In this document: piece after piece, positions 1 through 7,762 of the stretch
How the letters are laid out: the number at the start of each line of letters is the position of its first letter
Position numbering within the stretch: the stretch's first letter is position 1
Origin: Marinospirillum sp035271045
GTDB taxonomy: Bacteria; Pseudomonadota; Gammaproteobacteria; Pseudomonadales; Halomonadaceae
Direction of reading: 5' to 3'
Length of the DNA stretch: 55,675 bases
Assembly: GCF_035271045.1 (NCBI RefSeq)
Contig: NZ_DATESC010000010.1
Span: 1-55,675, forward strand
Program-made: the position numbers and the translations under genes
The notes under the pieces: generated by a model
What the model was told of the DNA's origin: nothing
The model's input: only the letters and a program-made list of their open reading frames with translations
Databases searched by the model: none

Positions 1-951
1 CAGTCAGATGCGTACCGTCATTCTGCAACGCGCTCTGGGCTGGTTTGACCAAAGCGATACTCAGGTTCTGGCTGGTGATCCTCTGTGGCACTTGGCTTGT
101 AGTGATGCACGAGGGCTGACACCACTGGAAGAAAAAGACATTCACTACCTGGGACGCCTGAAAGGCAATTCCCGCCTGCAAAAGCTCGCTCAACCCTACC
201 TGAAAAAACCTGTCGTCCATCTGATGAACTGCGAGAATGGTGCCATGACCTGAGCTATCAGGCCGACAGCTGGGCAAACCCGCGCAGGGTGGTACTGGTC
301 GTGCAGGAAAAACCCGATGACCTTTTCCTGCACGCCTTCTTCATCGTCACCAACCTGCAGGAATATGAGTGCTCTGCCGAACAGTTGCTGGATCTGTACC
401 GCAAAAGAGGCAAGGCCGAAGCCCATATGGGCGAGTTAAAATCCACCCTGGACCTGCACCTGCCTTCAACCAATCGAGGGGCATCAACGGTTCAGCAGGT
501 GATGGCCCGTAATCAGGTTAACCTGCTGCTGAGTCTTTACGCCTATCAGCTGATGCACAGCTTGCGCTACCTGATGGAAGAAAAAACCGGCAAGGGCTGG
601 AGCCTGAGGCGTCTGAGAGAGCAGCTGCTGAAAGTGGCCGCCACCCTGACCGTTCATGCCCGGCAGATCAAGGTCAATCTGGGTGCTGCCGCCAACAAGT
701 GGTGGCCGATCTTGCTGGAAGCCCTTTATCGACCACAAACAGAATAACCACCGTCAGCAGGCAGTCAGGCAGTTATCCACAACGCATTATCGGCAACAGC
801 CGAGAATCACGGCTGCCTGCGAGTCGAAAATCAGGCTCAGGAAAGCTGGAAAGTGACAAAAAATCAGTTAAAAAGGCCACATAGGGTCGCTGGTAGCAGG
901 GTCAAACAGCGGTTCGGAGAGGCTGATTCACAGCCTCATGAATAATGCGGG
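1..951 (+). mobile_element. Right part of an IS1380-family insertion sequence, truncated by the window edge
   Basis: This is the 3' part of an IS1380-type element: a transposase remnant (2-747), about 200 bp of non-coding subterminal DNA and a right end finishing in GCGGG near 951. The subterminal DNA holds an inverted repeat at 919-937 (GAGGCTG/CAGCCTC) followed by CATGAATAATGCGGG, which from memory resembles the ends of IS1380 elements. The tetranucleotide TTAA follows directly at 952-955 and could be target sequence, but the left end is outside the window, so no target duplication can be confirmed. The DNA is visibly more GC-rich than the neighbouring genes, which suggests transfer. The exact right boundary is inferred. 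Confidence 0.75.
2..747 (+). pseudogene. IS1380-family transposase remnant, frameshifted and 5'-truncated by the window edge
   Basis: The C-terminal part of a DDE transposase is readable in two frames. Frame 2 runs from the window edge to a stop at 251-253 and carries KGNSRLQKLAQPYLKKP. Frame 1 continues as RPSDELREWCHDLSYQ, then VVLVVQEKPDDLFLHAFF, YRKRGKAEAHMGELK and WSLRRLREQLLKVAATLTVHARQ, ending at 747. YR.RGKAE.HMGELK with WSLRR.REQ.L.VAA..TVHAR is the C-terminal signature of IS1380 transposases, where the glutamate belongs to the catalytic region. The family continues KRPVGRP at the point where the frame is lost, so the break lies close to 211-214, as a loss of one base (or four). A functional transposase is unlikely. 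The N-terminal part lies upstream of the window. Confidence 0.8.
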
Positions 952-965
952 TTAACCATTATTCA
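919..965. repeat. Two adjacent inverted repeats at the right end of the IS1380 element
   Basis: The first palindrome is GAGGCTG (919-925), loop ATTCA, CAGCCTC (931-937). The second is TGAATAATG (939-947), spacer CGGGTTAAC, CATTATTCA (957-965), a perfect 9-bp arm. The first looks like part of the IS end. The second straddles the presumed IS/host junction near 951, so one arm is IS DNA and the other flanking DNA. It lies 11 bp past the stop codon of the minus-strand gene ending at 976 and could form a hairpin after that gene, but there is no T-run, so a terminator role is weak. Confidence 0.55.
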
Positions 966-975
966 TCACACCCCT

Positions 976-1770
976 TTACTTACCCTGCCATTGGGGATGA
1001 CGCTTTTCAACAAAAGCACAAATGCCTTCTTTGGCATCTAAAATATCTAAGTTTGCCGCCATTACTTTAGCTGTGTAGTTATAAGCTTCACTTAATGACA
1101 TAGAGTTTTGGGTATAAAAAGCTTCTTTGCCTATCGCCAAGGTTTTAGGTGATTTAGAAGCAATTAACTCGGCTAACTCTAAGGTTTTTTGCTCCAACTC
1201 ATCATCGGCAACCACTCGGTTAACTAAGCCGATTTGCTCAGCTCGTGCGGCAGAAATCATTTCACCGGTTAACAACATTTCCATAGCATGTTTAGGGTGT
1301 ACATTACGGGTTAAAGCCACCATGGGTGTAGAGCAAAACAAGCCAATATTTACACCAGGGGTAGCAAAGCGTGCGGTTTCTGCTGCTACGGCTAAATCAC
1401 AACTAGCCACTAGCTGACAACCGGCAGCGGTGGCTACCCCTCTTACGCTAGCAATCACAGTTAGTGGCAATTCAACAATTTTTTGCATCACTTCGCTGCA
1501 ACGCTTAAATAATTTTAACTGCGCTTGATGGTCGCCTAGCTGACCTTGCACTTCTTTTAAGTTATGCCCTGCACAAAACACCTTGCCTGCTGCGGCAATA
1601 ACAATCACTTTAAATGCTTTATCGTCTTTAACTTCATCTAAACGCTGGTCTAATAACTCTAGCATCGCCAGCGATAAGCTATTGCGGCTTTCTGGCTGGT
1701 TAAGGGTTAATAAAGCCACACCCTTACCTAAATCAGCTAGCGTAATGGCATCATTTGTTGTATTTGTCAT
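976..1770 (-). CDS. Crotonase-superfamily protein, ECHDC3-like, lacking both catalytic glutamates
   Basis: A 264-residue crotonase-fold protein. The oxyanion-hole segment CAGHN is at about 66-70 and the second conserved block TAAGCQLVASCD at about 114-125. Together with ATPGVNIGLFCSTP these are typical of the subgroup that includes human ECHDC3. In true enoyl-CoA hydratase the two catalytic glutamates sit in GCEL and QPE; here the equivalent positions are Gln119 and Gly139. Acyl-CoA binding is likely, but hydration of enoyl-CoA by the classical mechanism is not. I chose the ATG at 1770 because AAGAGAG precedes it; an in-frame start at 1809 would add 13 unconserved residues. It is divergent from a CoA-binding protein gene with 53 bp between them, so they may share a regulatory region. 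Naming it simply enoyl-CoA hydratase would overstate its function. Confidence 0.85.
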   Translation of the reverse strand: MTNTTNDAITLADLGKGVALLTLNQPESRNSLSLAMLELLDQRLDEVKDDKAFKVIVIAAAGKVFCAGHNLKEVQGQLGDHQAQLKLFKRCSEVMQKIVELPLTVIASVRGVATAAGCQLVASCDLAVAAETARFATPGVNIGLFCSTPMVALTRNVHPKHAMEMLLTGEMISAARAEQIGLVNRVVADDELEQKTLELAELIASKSPKTLAIGKEAFYTQNSMSLSEAYNYTAKVMAANLDILDAKEGICAFVEKRHPQWQGK

Positions 1771-1823
1771 GCTATGCTCTCTTAAAATTGAGTTGTTATT
1801 TATCTGCAAAAAAAGGAAGAACT

Positions 1824-2216
1824 ATGAATACCACTGCACAAAAATTGATGCAAGACACAAAATCCATCGCTATTGTTGGTATTTCTAACAAAGCAGACCG
1901 TGCCAGTAATCGAGTTGCCGTGTATTTAAAAAATGCTGGCTACAAACTTTACTTTGTAAATCCTCAATATGAAGAAGTCTTAGGTCAGCCTTGTTATGCC
2001 AGCCTAAGCGATATTCCTGACCCAGTTGAAATGGTTGATATTTTTCGTAAAGCAGAAGATTGCCTGCCCGTTGCTGAAGAAGCAGTAAAAATAGGTGCTA
2101 AGTCTATTTGGCTACAATTAGGTATTAGTAACCCAGACTGCAAAGCTTTAGCCGAGAAGCATGGCATTGCTTATGTTGAAGACGAATGCACAAAAATTGT
2201 TCACGCTAATCTTTAA
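1824..2216 (+). CDS. CoA-binding domain protein (YccU-like)
   Basis: A 130-residue single-domain protein with a Rossmann-type CoA-binding fold, like the N-terminal domain of succinyl-CoA synthetase alpha. The dinucleotide-type loop SIAIVGISNKADRAS lies near residues 14-28, followed by the strand YFVNPQYEEVLGQPCYASLSDIP and the late motif SIWLQLGI. The family is usually 125-145 residues, so this is complete. Its function is not established; YccU is known to bind CoA. The ATG at 1824 follows GGAAG at good spacing; an ORF start at 1755 would run into the divergent gene. Its divergence from a crotonase-like gene suggests, as inference only, a common acyl-CoA context. Confidence 0.85.
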   Translation: MNTTAQKLMQDTKSIAIVGISNKADRASNRVAVYLKNAGYKLYFVNPQYEEVLGQPCYASLSDIPDPVEMVDIFRKAEDCLPVAEEAVKIGAKSIWLQLGISNPDCKALAEKHGIAYVEDECTKIVHANL

Positions 2217-2228
2217 GCCTAACTAACT

Positions 2229-3161
2229 TTAAACCAAGCCAAACGCCAACTGGTTTAAATAAATAACCAGCGGCAAAGTAACCATCGCTACCAGTGTTTG
2301 TGCTGTCACTATCGCCGCCATTAAGGGTGCATCACCGCCTAATTGACGGGCTAGAATATAAGCGCTGGTTGCGGTTGGCATGGCCGCAAAAAGCACCAAC
2401 ATGGCCTGTTCTTGTACTTCAAGTTTAAGTAACAGGCTAATACCCACAGCCACCAAAGGCATTATCAACAGCTTGGCTAAATTAGAATAAAACAGCGCTT
2501 TACTAGCCGAGCGCAACGCCTCTAAATTCAGCGCCACACCCACAGCCAATAATCCTAAGGGCAGAGCAGCCCGAGAAATAATTTCCATCACTGGCTGAGT
2601 CCAACCAGGCATTCCTATGCCAGTAATATTTAAAAATATACCTAGCAAACAACCCAGTATTAATGGATTTTTAATCACCGTTATAAAGGTTCTACGTGCA
2701 TTCATACGCTCTTCACCTGCATAAAGTGAAAAGATAAACACGCACAAAATATTCAGCAAGGGAATCATCACTGCCATAATGACTGCTGCCAAAGCTAAAC
2801 CTAAGCCGCCAAACAATTCAGCCGAAGCCGCTATAGCAACATAGGTGTTAAACCTAATTCCACCTTGATAGATAGAAGTAAACTCTGGCCCAGAGCGGCT
2901 AATAAAACGACGTAGAATAACAAGCAGAAGTGTCATTGCTATTAACAATAAAAATACTGCCAGTAAAACTCGACCCACCGCCACACCAGAAAAATCGGCA
3001 AGGGCTAGGCGGGTGGCCAGCATGGCAGGGAATAAAAAGTAATAAACTAAGCGCTCTAATTGTGGCCAAAATTCAATGGAAGGAAACCTTATTTTTTTAA
3101 GCAATGCGCCAATTAGAATAACCATAAAAACTGGGCCAAGCGCATGGACTAATGACAACAT
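2229..3161 (-). CDS. AEC-family transporter (auxin efflux carrier / malonate-type permease)
   Basis: A 310-residue membrane protein with about ten hydrophobic segments in two halves, matching the Mem_trans (AEC) family. Family features include the loop GGIRFNTYVAIAASAELFG in the first half and MPTATSAYILARQLGGD in the second, near the C-terminus; the last is a recognisable AEC signature. Bacterial members export or exchange organic anions such as malate or malonate, but the substrate cannot be read from sequence. The ATG at 3161 has AAGGAT about 9 nt upstream. The gene is convergent with the CoA-binding protein, with 12 bp between the stop codons. Confidence 0.9.
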   Translation of the reverse strand: MLSLVHALGPVFMVILIGALLKKIRFPSIEFWPQLERLVYYFLFPAMLATRLALADFSGVAVGRVLLAVFLLLIAMTLLLVILRRFISRSGPEFTSIYQGGIRFNTYVAIAASAELFGGLGLALAAVIMAVMIPLLNILCVFIFSLYAGEERMNARRTFITVIKNPLILGCLLGIFLNITGIGMPGWTQPVMEIISRAALPLGLLAVGVALNLEALRSASKALFYSNLAKLLIMPLVAVGISLLLKLEVQEQAMLVLFAAMPTATSAYILARQLGGDAPLMAAIVTAQTLVAMVTLPLVIYLNQLAFGLV

Positions 3162-3256
3162 ATACTTGAAAATCCTTATTTATGCGTCATCTGACCACAG
3201 GCGGTTTAGATAACGCTTTGTTAAGCTGGTGGACTGCTTTTTTGAGATGTTGATTA

Positions 3257-3769
3257 ATGAACTCTATACCGGATAAGCGTAAAACGCCCTACCCTATTAA
3301 CTTGTTAATACTCATTACTCTTGTGGGTATTTTGTTAGCTATTTGGTATGTCACTAACTACCTCCATACTAAGCAGGCTGGACAAGTCACTTGGTATTCT
3401 GCCGCTAGCTGCCAGCTTCCACAAGACACCTGTTTTGTTAAGCTAGATGGACAAAAACACCTAACATTTAGGCTAGACAAACAAGAACCCAAACCCTTAG
3501 AGAGTCTACCTATTCGTGTACAGCTAGAAGGTTACAGTGAAGAAGAGCTCAAAAACCTACAGCTAGAAATCGACTTGCAAGGCCGTGATATGTACATGGG
3601 TTATAACCGTACACCCATGATTTATCAAGGCGAGGGACTATTTACTGCCAACCCTATTCTTAGCATTTGCACTGAAGCGGTTATGGTGTGGCGAGCTAGT
3701 GTATTAATTAATAACCTAACCACTAGCACCACCTACGGCAGCTATTTCGACTTCACCGTTAAAAGCTAA
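3257..3769 (+). CDS. Uncharacterised protein with one N-terminal membrane anchor
   Basis: I do not recognise a named family. The 170-residue product starts with a basic stretch (DKRKTPYP) and one membrane helix at about residues 14-34, then a domain of about 135 residues probably exposed to the periplasm. Visible features are CQLPQDTC with two cysteines seven residues apart, RDMYMGYNR near 110-118 and a late ILSICTEAVMVWRASV segment. The pattern of a met-rich MYMGYNR strand followed by LSIC and a Trp-Arg strand resembles small beta-sandwich proteins of the FixH/YtkA kind found near respiratory or copper genes, but that is an impression only. It is convergent with the depolymerase-like gene (12 bp apart). 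No clear Shine-Dalgarno is seen. Confidence 0.6.
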   Translation: MNSIPDKRKTPYPINLLILITLVGILLAIWYVTNYLHTKQAGQVTWYSAASCQLPQDTCFVKLDGQKHLTFRLDKQEPKPLESLPIRVQLEGYSEEELKNLQLEIDLQGRDMYMGYNRTPMIYQGEGLFTANPILSICTEAVMVWRASVLINNLTTSTTYGSYFDFTVKS

Positions 3770-3781
3770 TTCAGCAAAACG

Positions 3782-4798
3782 CTAAGGCGCTGAATTTAAG
3801 TGCTGCCACATGGCATGAATTGCCTGCATTTGCGGCCCTTCACGAGTAGCAAAGGCTTTTGATTCATAACCCCACCAATCCCAGCAGCCTTTAGGGTTAG
3901 GCAAACTGTTTTTTGCTTGAGGAAAAAGTACAACTAGATCACGAGCATCGGCCTGCTGCAAATAACCACTTAACCGCATAAAGTCTTCGCCTACTTCTTC
4001 TGCACCCTGCTCACAACCATGCAAAACAACCTGCAAACCACAGCCACCAGCTACACATTGTTCGGGTACATAATAAAAACCTTCTTCGGCTAAACCTTTG
4101 CTTTTTTCTGCCTTAAACGTATTTTGATTAAACGATAATAACTGACCCGTGGCTTCAGCTTGAACCGCTTTTTTGGCGGGTCCATCAAGGTAATTCAAGC
4201 TTTCTGCTGCGCCAGAATAGCCACAGGCATTCACATAGGGTGCGGCGGTTTTTTCACAAGCAACACCTTTATCTAAAGTGGGCAAACCATGACCGGCTAA
4301 AGCTTGTGTATGAATTTCCAAACCTTCAGGCGCCAGCTGTGCATAAGTTTTTTCTAAGGCAATAGAGACAGCTTGTGCGACCACTGGATCTGCCTCTGCT
4401 TTATAAAGATAAACGCGGCTATTGGCCACTAATTTAGGATCACCTAGCTCGTCTTCTTTAGCTGCTTCTTCAATCAGTGCCAAGCTTTTTTCGGCGCTGG
4501 GCGCACCACGGCTAACCGCCATGCAGTTGAATAAAGCAGCGGTAACACCGTCTTTAGCACAAGCATAAGGACCTGCCGCAAACACAGCCACGCCACGTAT
4601 TTCATCCGGCCAAGCTAGGTGTAACTGGTGTGTCAAATAGCCACCTGAAGAAATACCAGCTATGTATAAGCGCTCAGTAGTTGTATTCAGTTTTGGCAAC
4701 TCTGGGTGCTTTGATTCATTACTAGAACAAGCCGTTAACAGCACTAAGCTTGCTAACAAAAAACTTACACCTAGCCAAGATTTTTTATGTTTTTTCAT
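3782..4798 (-). CDS. Lipoprotein of the PHB depolymerase family, circularly permuted (type 2) catalytic domain
   Basis: A 338-residue esterase-like lipoprotein. A signal peptide ends in the lipobox LLTAC, giving a lipidated Cys24. The lipase box GISSG, with nucleophile Ser50, comes almost immediately after. Candidate triad partners are Asp137 (AEADPVV) and His170 (LAGHGLPT), and the oxyanion motif VVLHGCEQ (His260) comes last. This Ser-Asp-His-oxyanion order is that of type-2 extracellular poly(3-hydroxybutyrate) depolymerases, whose alpha/beta-hydrolase fold is circularly permuted. The C-terminal CWDWWGY and Q.QAI motifs also fit. No substrate-binding domain or threonine-rich linker is seen. 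Lipidation suggests it is anchored rather than released. The substrate may be PHA oligomers or another ester. The start follows AGGTGGAT. Confidence 0.8.
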   Translation of the reverse strand: MKKHKKSWLGVSFLLASLVLLTACSSNESKHPELPKLNTTTERLYIAGISSGGYLTHQLHLAWPDEIRGVAVFAAGPYACAKDGVTAALFNCMAVSRGAPSAEKSLALIEEAAKEDELGDPKLVANSRVYLYKAEADPVVAQAVSIALEKTYAQLAPEGLEIHTQALAGHGLPTLDKGVACEKTAAPYVNACGYSGAAESLNYLDGPAKKAVQAEATGQLLSFNQNTFKAEKSKGLAEEGFYYVPEQCVAGGCGLQVVLHGCEQGAEEVGEDFMRLSGYLQQADARDLVVLFPQAKNSLPNPKGCWDWWGYESKAFATREGPQMQAIHAMWQHLNSAP

Positions 4799-4827
4799 AC
4801 TGATCCACCTGTGGATAACTTTGTTAG

Positions 4828-6045
4828 TTAAATTTTTATAAACTGTTCAAGCGTTGTGTTTAACCAGCGCCAGCCTAAAGCTGAACAAGCAATTCTATTA
4901 TTGTCATTTGTCCAGAGTTCTCGCTGCTTTAAGGCCTGAATTTGTGGCTGTAAATCGGCTAAATTTAACCCCGTTCTCAGTGGATAACTTTTTGCCTCCA
5001 CTCCATCGGCTAAACGCAGCGCATTCATCATAAATTCGATGGGTAATTCATCGGCGGTTAAAACTTCCGTACCGGCTAAAAAATCACGATTCTCAATTAA
5101 ACGTGATAAATAAGCTTGTGGCTGACGGGTTTTCCAACGCCTTTCAATCACCAGTTCGCCTGCCGAATTAAAACGACTTAACTTGCCATGCGCGCCAGCG
5201 CCTAGACCTAGGTAATCGCCAAAACTCCAATAGTTCAGGTTATGCCTAGCTTGTTTGCCTTTAAGAGCAAAGGCTGAGACTTCATAGTGAATAAAACCTG
5301 CCTGCTGCAAAAGCTCGCTACCTGCATCTTGAATGGCAGCTAGGGTATCTTCTTCTGGCAACTTAGGTGGGCGGCGATAAAATTCGGTATTAGGCTCTAG
5401 GGTGAGTTGATACCAAGATAAATGGGTAGGCTGTAAATCTAACGCTTGCTGAATATCCGCCAGCGCCAAGCTTTGAGTTTGTTCCGGCAAGCCATGCATT
5501 AGGTCTAGGTTAAAGTTATCAAAGCCAGCTTTGCGTGCTGCGGCAACGGCGGTCACCGCTTCTTGCCCACTATGAATGCGCCCTAGGGCTTTAAGTTGTT
5601 TATCTGCAAAAGACTGCACGCCCATGGATAAACGATTAATACCCGCTTCACGATAACCGCTGAACTTGCCTTGTTCTACCGTGCCAGGATTGGCTTCTAG
5701 GGTAATTTCACAATCATCAACTAGCTGTAAACGACTTTTTAAACCAGCAAAAAAAGCTTGATAACCTTGCGGTGACATTAAACTGGGTGTGCCACCACCA
5801 AAAAATATAGAAACAATCGGGCGCTCGGCTACGTCTGGAAAAGCTTTTAAATCAAAATCTAAATCGGCCAGCAAAGCTTGAACATACTGCTTTTCGACCA
5901 AGGTATCTAGGCGAGGTTTAGCGCCTGCGACCGCACTGGTATCTAGCGCATGGGAATTAAAATCACAGTAAGGGCACTTTTGAACACACCAAGGCAGGTG
6001 CACATAAAGGGATAAAGGCGGTAAAGGCTTGGCTAACTCAATCAT
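4828..6045 (-). CDS. hemW: HemW, radical SAM heme chaperone
   Basis: A 405-residue radical SAM protein. The cluster motif C20-x3-C24-x2-C27 lies in HLPWCVQKCPYCDFNSH, and FGGGTPSLM and the EANPGTV motif follow. These match HemW, formerly called oxygen-independent coproporphyrinogen III oxidase-like; HemW carries heme to respiratory proteins and is not the HemN enzyme. It is the last gene of the metX-metW-DUF4426-rdgB-hemW series. Its ATG lies inside the end of rdgB (8-nt overlap), with no good ribosome site of its own, so translation is probably coupled. Length matches the family. Confidence 0.95.
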   Translation of the reverse strand: MIELAKPLPPLSLYVHLPWCVQKCPYCDFNSHALDTSAVAGAKPRLDTLVEKQYVQALLADLDFDLKAFPDVAERPIVSIFFGGGTPSLMSPQGYQAFFAGLKSRLQLVDDCEITLEANPGTVEQGKFSGYREAGINRLSMGVQSFADKQLKALGRIHSGQEAVTAVAAARKAGFDNFNLDLMHGLPEQTQSLALADIQQALDLQPTHLSWYQLTLEPNTEFYRRPPKLPEEDTLAAIQDAGSELLQQAGFIHYEVSAFALKGKQARHNLNYWSFGDYLGLGAGAHGKLSRFNSAGELVIERRWKTRQPQAYLSRLIENRDFLAGTEVLTADELPIEFMMNALRLADGVEAKSYPLRTGLNLADLQPQIQALKQRELWTNDNNRIACSALGWRWLNTTLEQFIKI

Positions 6046-6670
6046 TAGCAGGATAGCGCTGGTTTAATGCCTGAATCAGTTGTTGGCTAGCAATGCCACG
6101 GTGCGAGAGCTGGTTTTTTAACTCGCTGCTTAGCTCTGCCGCTGTTTTGCCAAGTTCAGGTAACCAAAATAAAGGATCATAACCAAAACCACCTTCACCC
6201 TTGGGCGCAGTTAATATTTGCCCTTCCCAGCTGGCTTGCACAATAACCGGGGTTGGGTCTTCAGCAAAACGCAAAAACACCAGCACACACCAATAACGAG
6301 CCGTGCGTTCTGCTGCGGGTACATTTTGGAGTTTTTGTAACAGGTAGGCGTTATTGTCTGCATCTTTACTGCCTTCGCCAGCAAAACGGGCGGAATAAAT
6401 GCCCGGAGCGCCTTGCAAAGCATCTACTTCAATACCTGAATCATCCGCCAAGGCAGCAAAGCCCGTATGTAGGGCGGCGTTACGGGCTTTAATAATGGCA
6501 TTTTCAACAAAGGTTAAACCTGTTTCAGCCGCTTCAGGTACTTGGTGCAAGTTTTGTGCTTCTACCTGCCAACCCAAAGGCGCTAATAAGCCTGAAAACT
6601 CGCTTAATTTACCAGCATTGCCACTGGCTAGAATTAATTTTTTTTTAGTCATGGTTACAGTAATAGTCAT
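6038..6670 (-). CDS. rdgB: RdgB, XTP/dITP pyrophosphatase (HAM1 family)
   Basis: A 210-residue protein that hydrolyses non-canonical purine triphosphates (dITP, XTP, dHAPTP) to monophosphates and so keeps them out of DNA and RNA. Visible family motifs are LASGNAGKLSEF near the N-terminus, ADDSGIEVDALQGAPGIYSARFAG in the middle, GFGYDPLFWLPE, and the late SHRG motif. The first ATG (6670) is preceded by AAGG 8 nt upstream; a second ATG at 6652 fits the family start better but has no ribosome site. The 3' end overlaps hemW by 8 nt. Confidence 0.95.
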   Translation of the reverse strand: MTITVTMTKKKLILASGNAGKLSEFSGLLAPLGWQVEAQNLHQVPEAAETGLTFVENAIIKARNAALHTGFAALADDSGIEVDALQGAPGIYSARFAGEGSKDADNNAYLLQKLQNVPAAERTARYWCVLVFLRFAEDPTPVIVQASWEGQILTAPKGEGGFGYDPLFWLPELGKTAAELSSELKNQLSHRGIASQQLIQALNQRYPAND

Positions 6671-6685
6671 AAAAAATACCTTGGC

Positions 6686-7150
6686 TTAGTCCATGTAGAG
6701 ACGGCGAATAAAAGCTAACTCATAGGCGGGCTGTTTAGAAGAATAAGTAACACGCAGGTTAAAACGCATGGGATCATCGTGAACAAAACGGAAAGTGGCT
6801 AGATTAAAAATGCCTTGGTTTTGACCCACCTCATGGGTATGAAAACTTAACCCGTTTAACTGCCCTGCCAAGTTACCCGCATGACCTGAAACCCTTGCTT
6901 TAACCGGCTCGCTAGAACCATCGGTGAGGCGATGCAAAACAGTAACACGCACCATACCTTGACCTTTACTACGCACCACACTATAACCTTGAGCAACCTG
7001 CGGGCTTAAAAAGCTAGTCGGCAATACATCGTAATAAATCTCGTAGTCACCCACCTTTTCCATATTTTTATCTTGAGCCAAAAGCGTAAGTGGTAAAAAG
7101 CTTAGAGCAACCAACAAGAATCCTGATAATAAAAAATTCCGACGCAACAT
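6686..7150 (-). CDS. DUF4426 domain protein, exported
   Basis: A 154-residue protein with an N-terminal signal peptide (basic MLRRN, then a hydrophobic stretch ending near LLAQD), so probably periplasmic. The rest is a beta-rich DUF4426 domain with KVGDYEIYYDVLPTSFL near its beginning and FRFVHDDPMRFNLRVTY near its end. Function is unknown. The gene is kept between metW and rdgB in Pseudomonas-type genomes, as here. The start is the ATG at 7150 because GAGGAAAGG lies directly upstream; the TTG at 7165 would place that ribosome site inside the gene. Confidence 0.85.
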   Translation of the reverse strand: MLRRNFLLSGFLLVALSFLPLTLLAQDKNMEKVGDYEIYYDVLPTSFLSPQVAQGYSVVRSKGQGMVRVTVLHRLTDGSSEPVKARVSGHAGNLAGQLNGLSFHTHEVGQNQGIFNLATFRFVHDDPMRFNLRVTYSSKQPAYELAFIRRLYMD

Positions 7151-7171
7151 AGTGCCTTTCCTCAATAAAAG

Positions 7172-7762
7172 TTAACGACCAATTCTGTAGATAGCGACTT
7201 CACCAAATAAGTTCGGCCATAAACGGGCCTTCCAATGGCTTTTATAAGCAAAATCACCCACGGCTCGATCAAGAATTTTTAAACCTTTTTTATGGCACAA
7301 GGCTTCAAAATCTTTAAAGGTAAACAAATGAATATTGGGTGTGTCATACCATTGGTGCGGCAAGGTTTTTGACATAGGCATTTGACCTTTCCAGCTTAAA
7401 TAAAAGCGATTAGTCCAATGCGCAAAATTAGGAAAAGTCACTATCGCCTCTTGCCCAACACGCAGCATTTCATCAAGGGCTAGGTCTTGTCGCCTTAACA
7501 CTTGCAGCGCCTGCGTCATAATAACCGTGTCATAACTGCTGTTTGCAAAGTTGCTTAACCCACGGTTCAAGTCTTGCTCTAGAACATCGACACCTCTAGC
7601 AATACAAGCGGTAATCTGCTCGGCATCAATTTCTAAACCATAACCCACCACACCTTTGTTTTCTTCTAAATAGTGCAGCAGCTCGCCATCGCCACAGGCG
7701 AGGTCTAATACTCGGCTGTTAGGTTCTACCCAATTGGCAATAATGGTTAAGTCTTGGCGCAT
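7172..7762 (-). CDS. metW: MetW, methionine-biosynthesis methyltransferase-fold protein
   Basis: A 196-residue class I SAM-methyltransferase-fold protein. Motif I is VLDLACGDGELL near residues 18-29, and GLEIDAEQ follows. The block FPNFAHWTNRFYLSWKGQMPMSKTLPHQWYDTPNIH is the hallmark of MetW. MetW works with MetX in acyl-homoserine formation in many proteobacteria; its own catalytic role is unclear. The ATG begins on the base after the metX stop codon, and the end of metX (GGGAGG) supplies the ribosome site, so the two are tightly coupled. Confidence 0.95.
   Translation of the reverse strand: MRQDLTIIANWVEPNSRVLDLACGDGELLHYLEENKGVVGYGLEIDAEQITACIARGVDVLEQDLNRGLSNFANSSYDTVIMTQALQVLRRQDLALDEMLRVGQEAIVTFPNFAHWTNRFYLSWKGQMPMSKTLPHQWYDTPNIHLFTFKDFEALCHKKGLKILDRAVGDFAYKSHWKARLWPNLFGEVAIYRIGR

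Noticed and set aside
203..208. A6 run in the transposase as a programmed frameshift site
   Set aside because: The run lacks the seven-base slippery form in the zero frame, and the family motif KRPVGRP indicates bases are missing a few positions later (211-214). Decay is simpler.
773..781. DnaA-box-like TTATCCACA, with similar boxes at 4810-4818 and about 8410-8418
   Set aside because: They are isolated single boxes, two of them inside or beside genes, with no AT-rich unwinding region or dnaA/dnaN/gidA genes. Not an origin.
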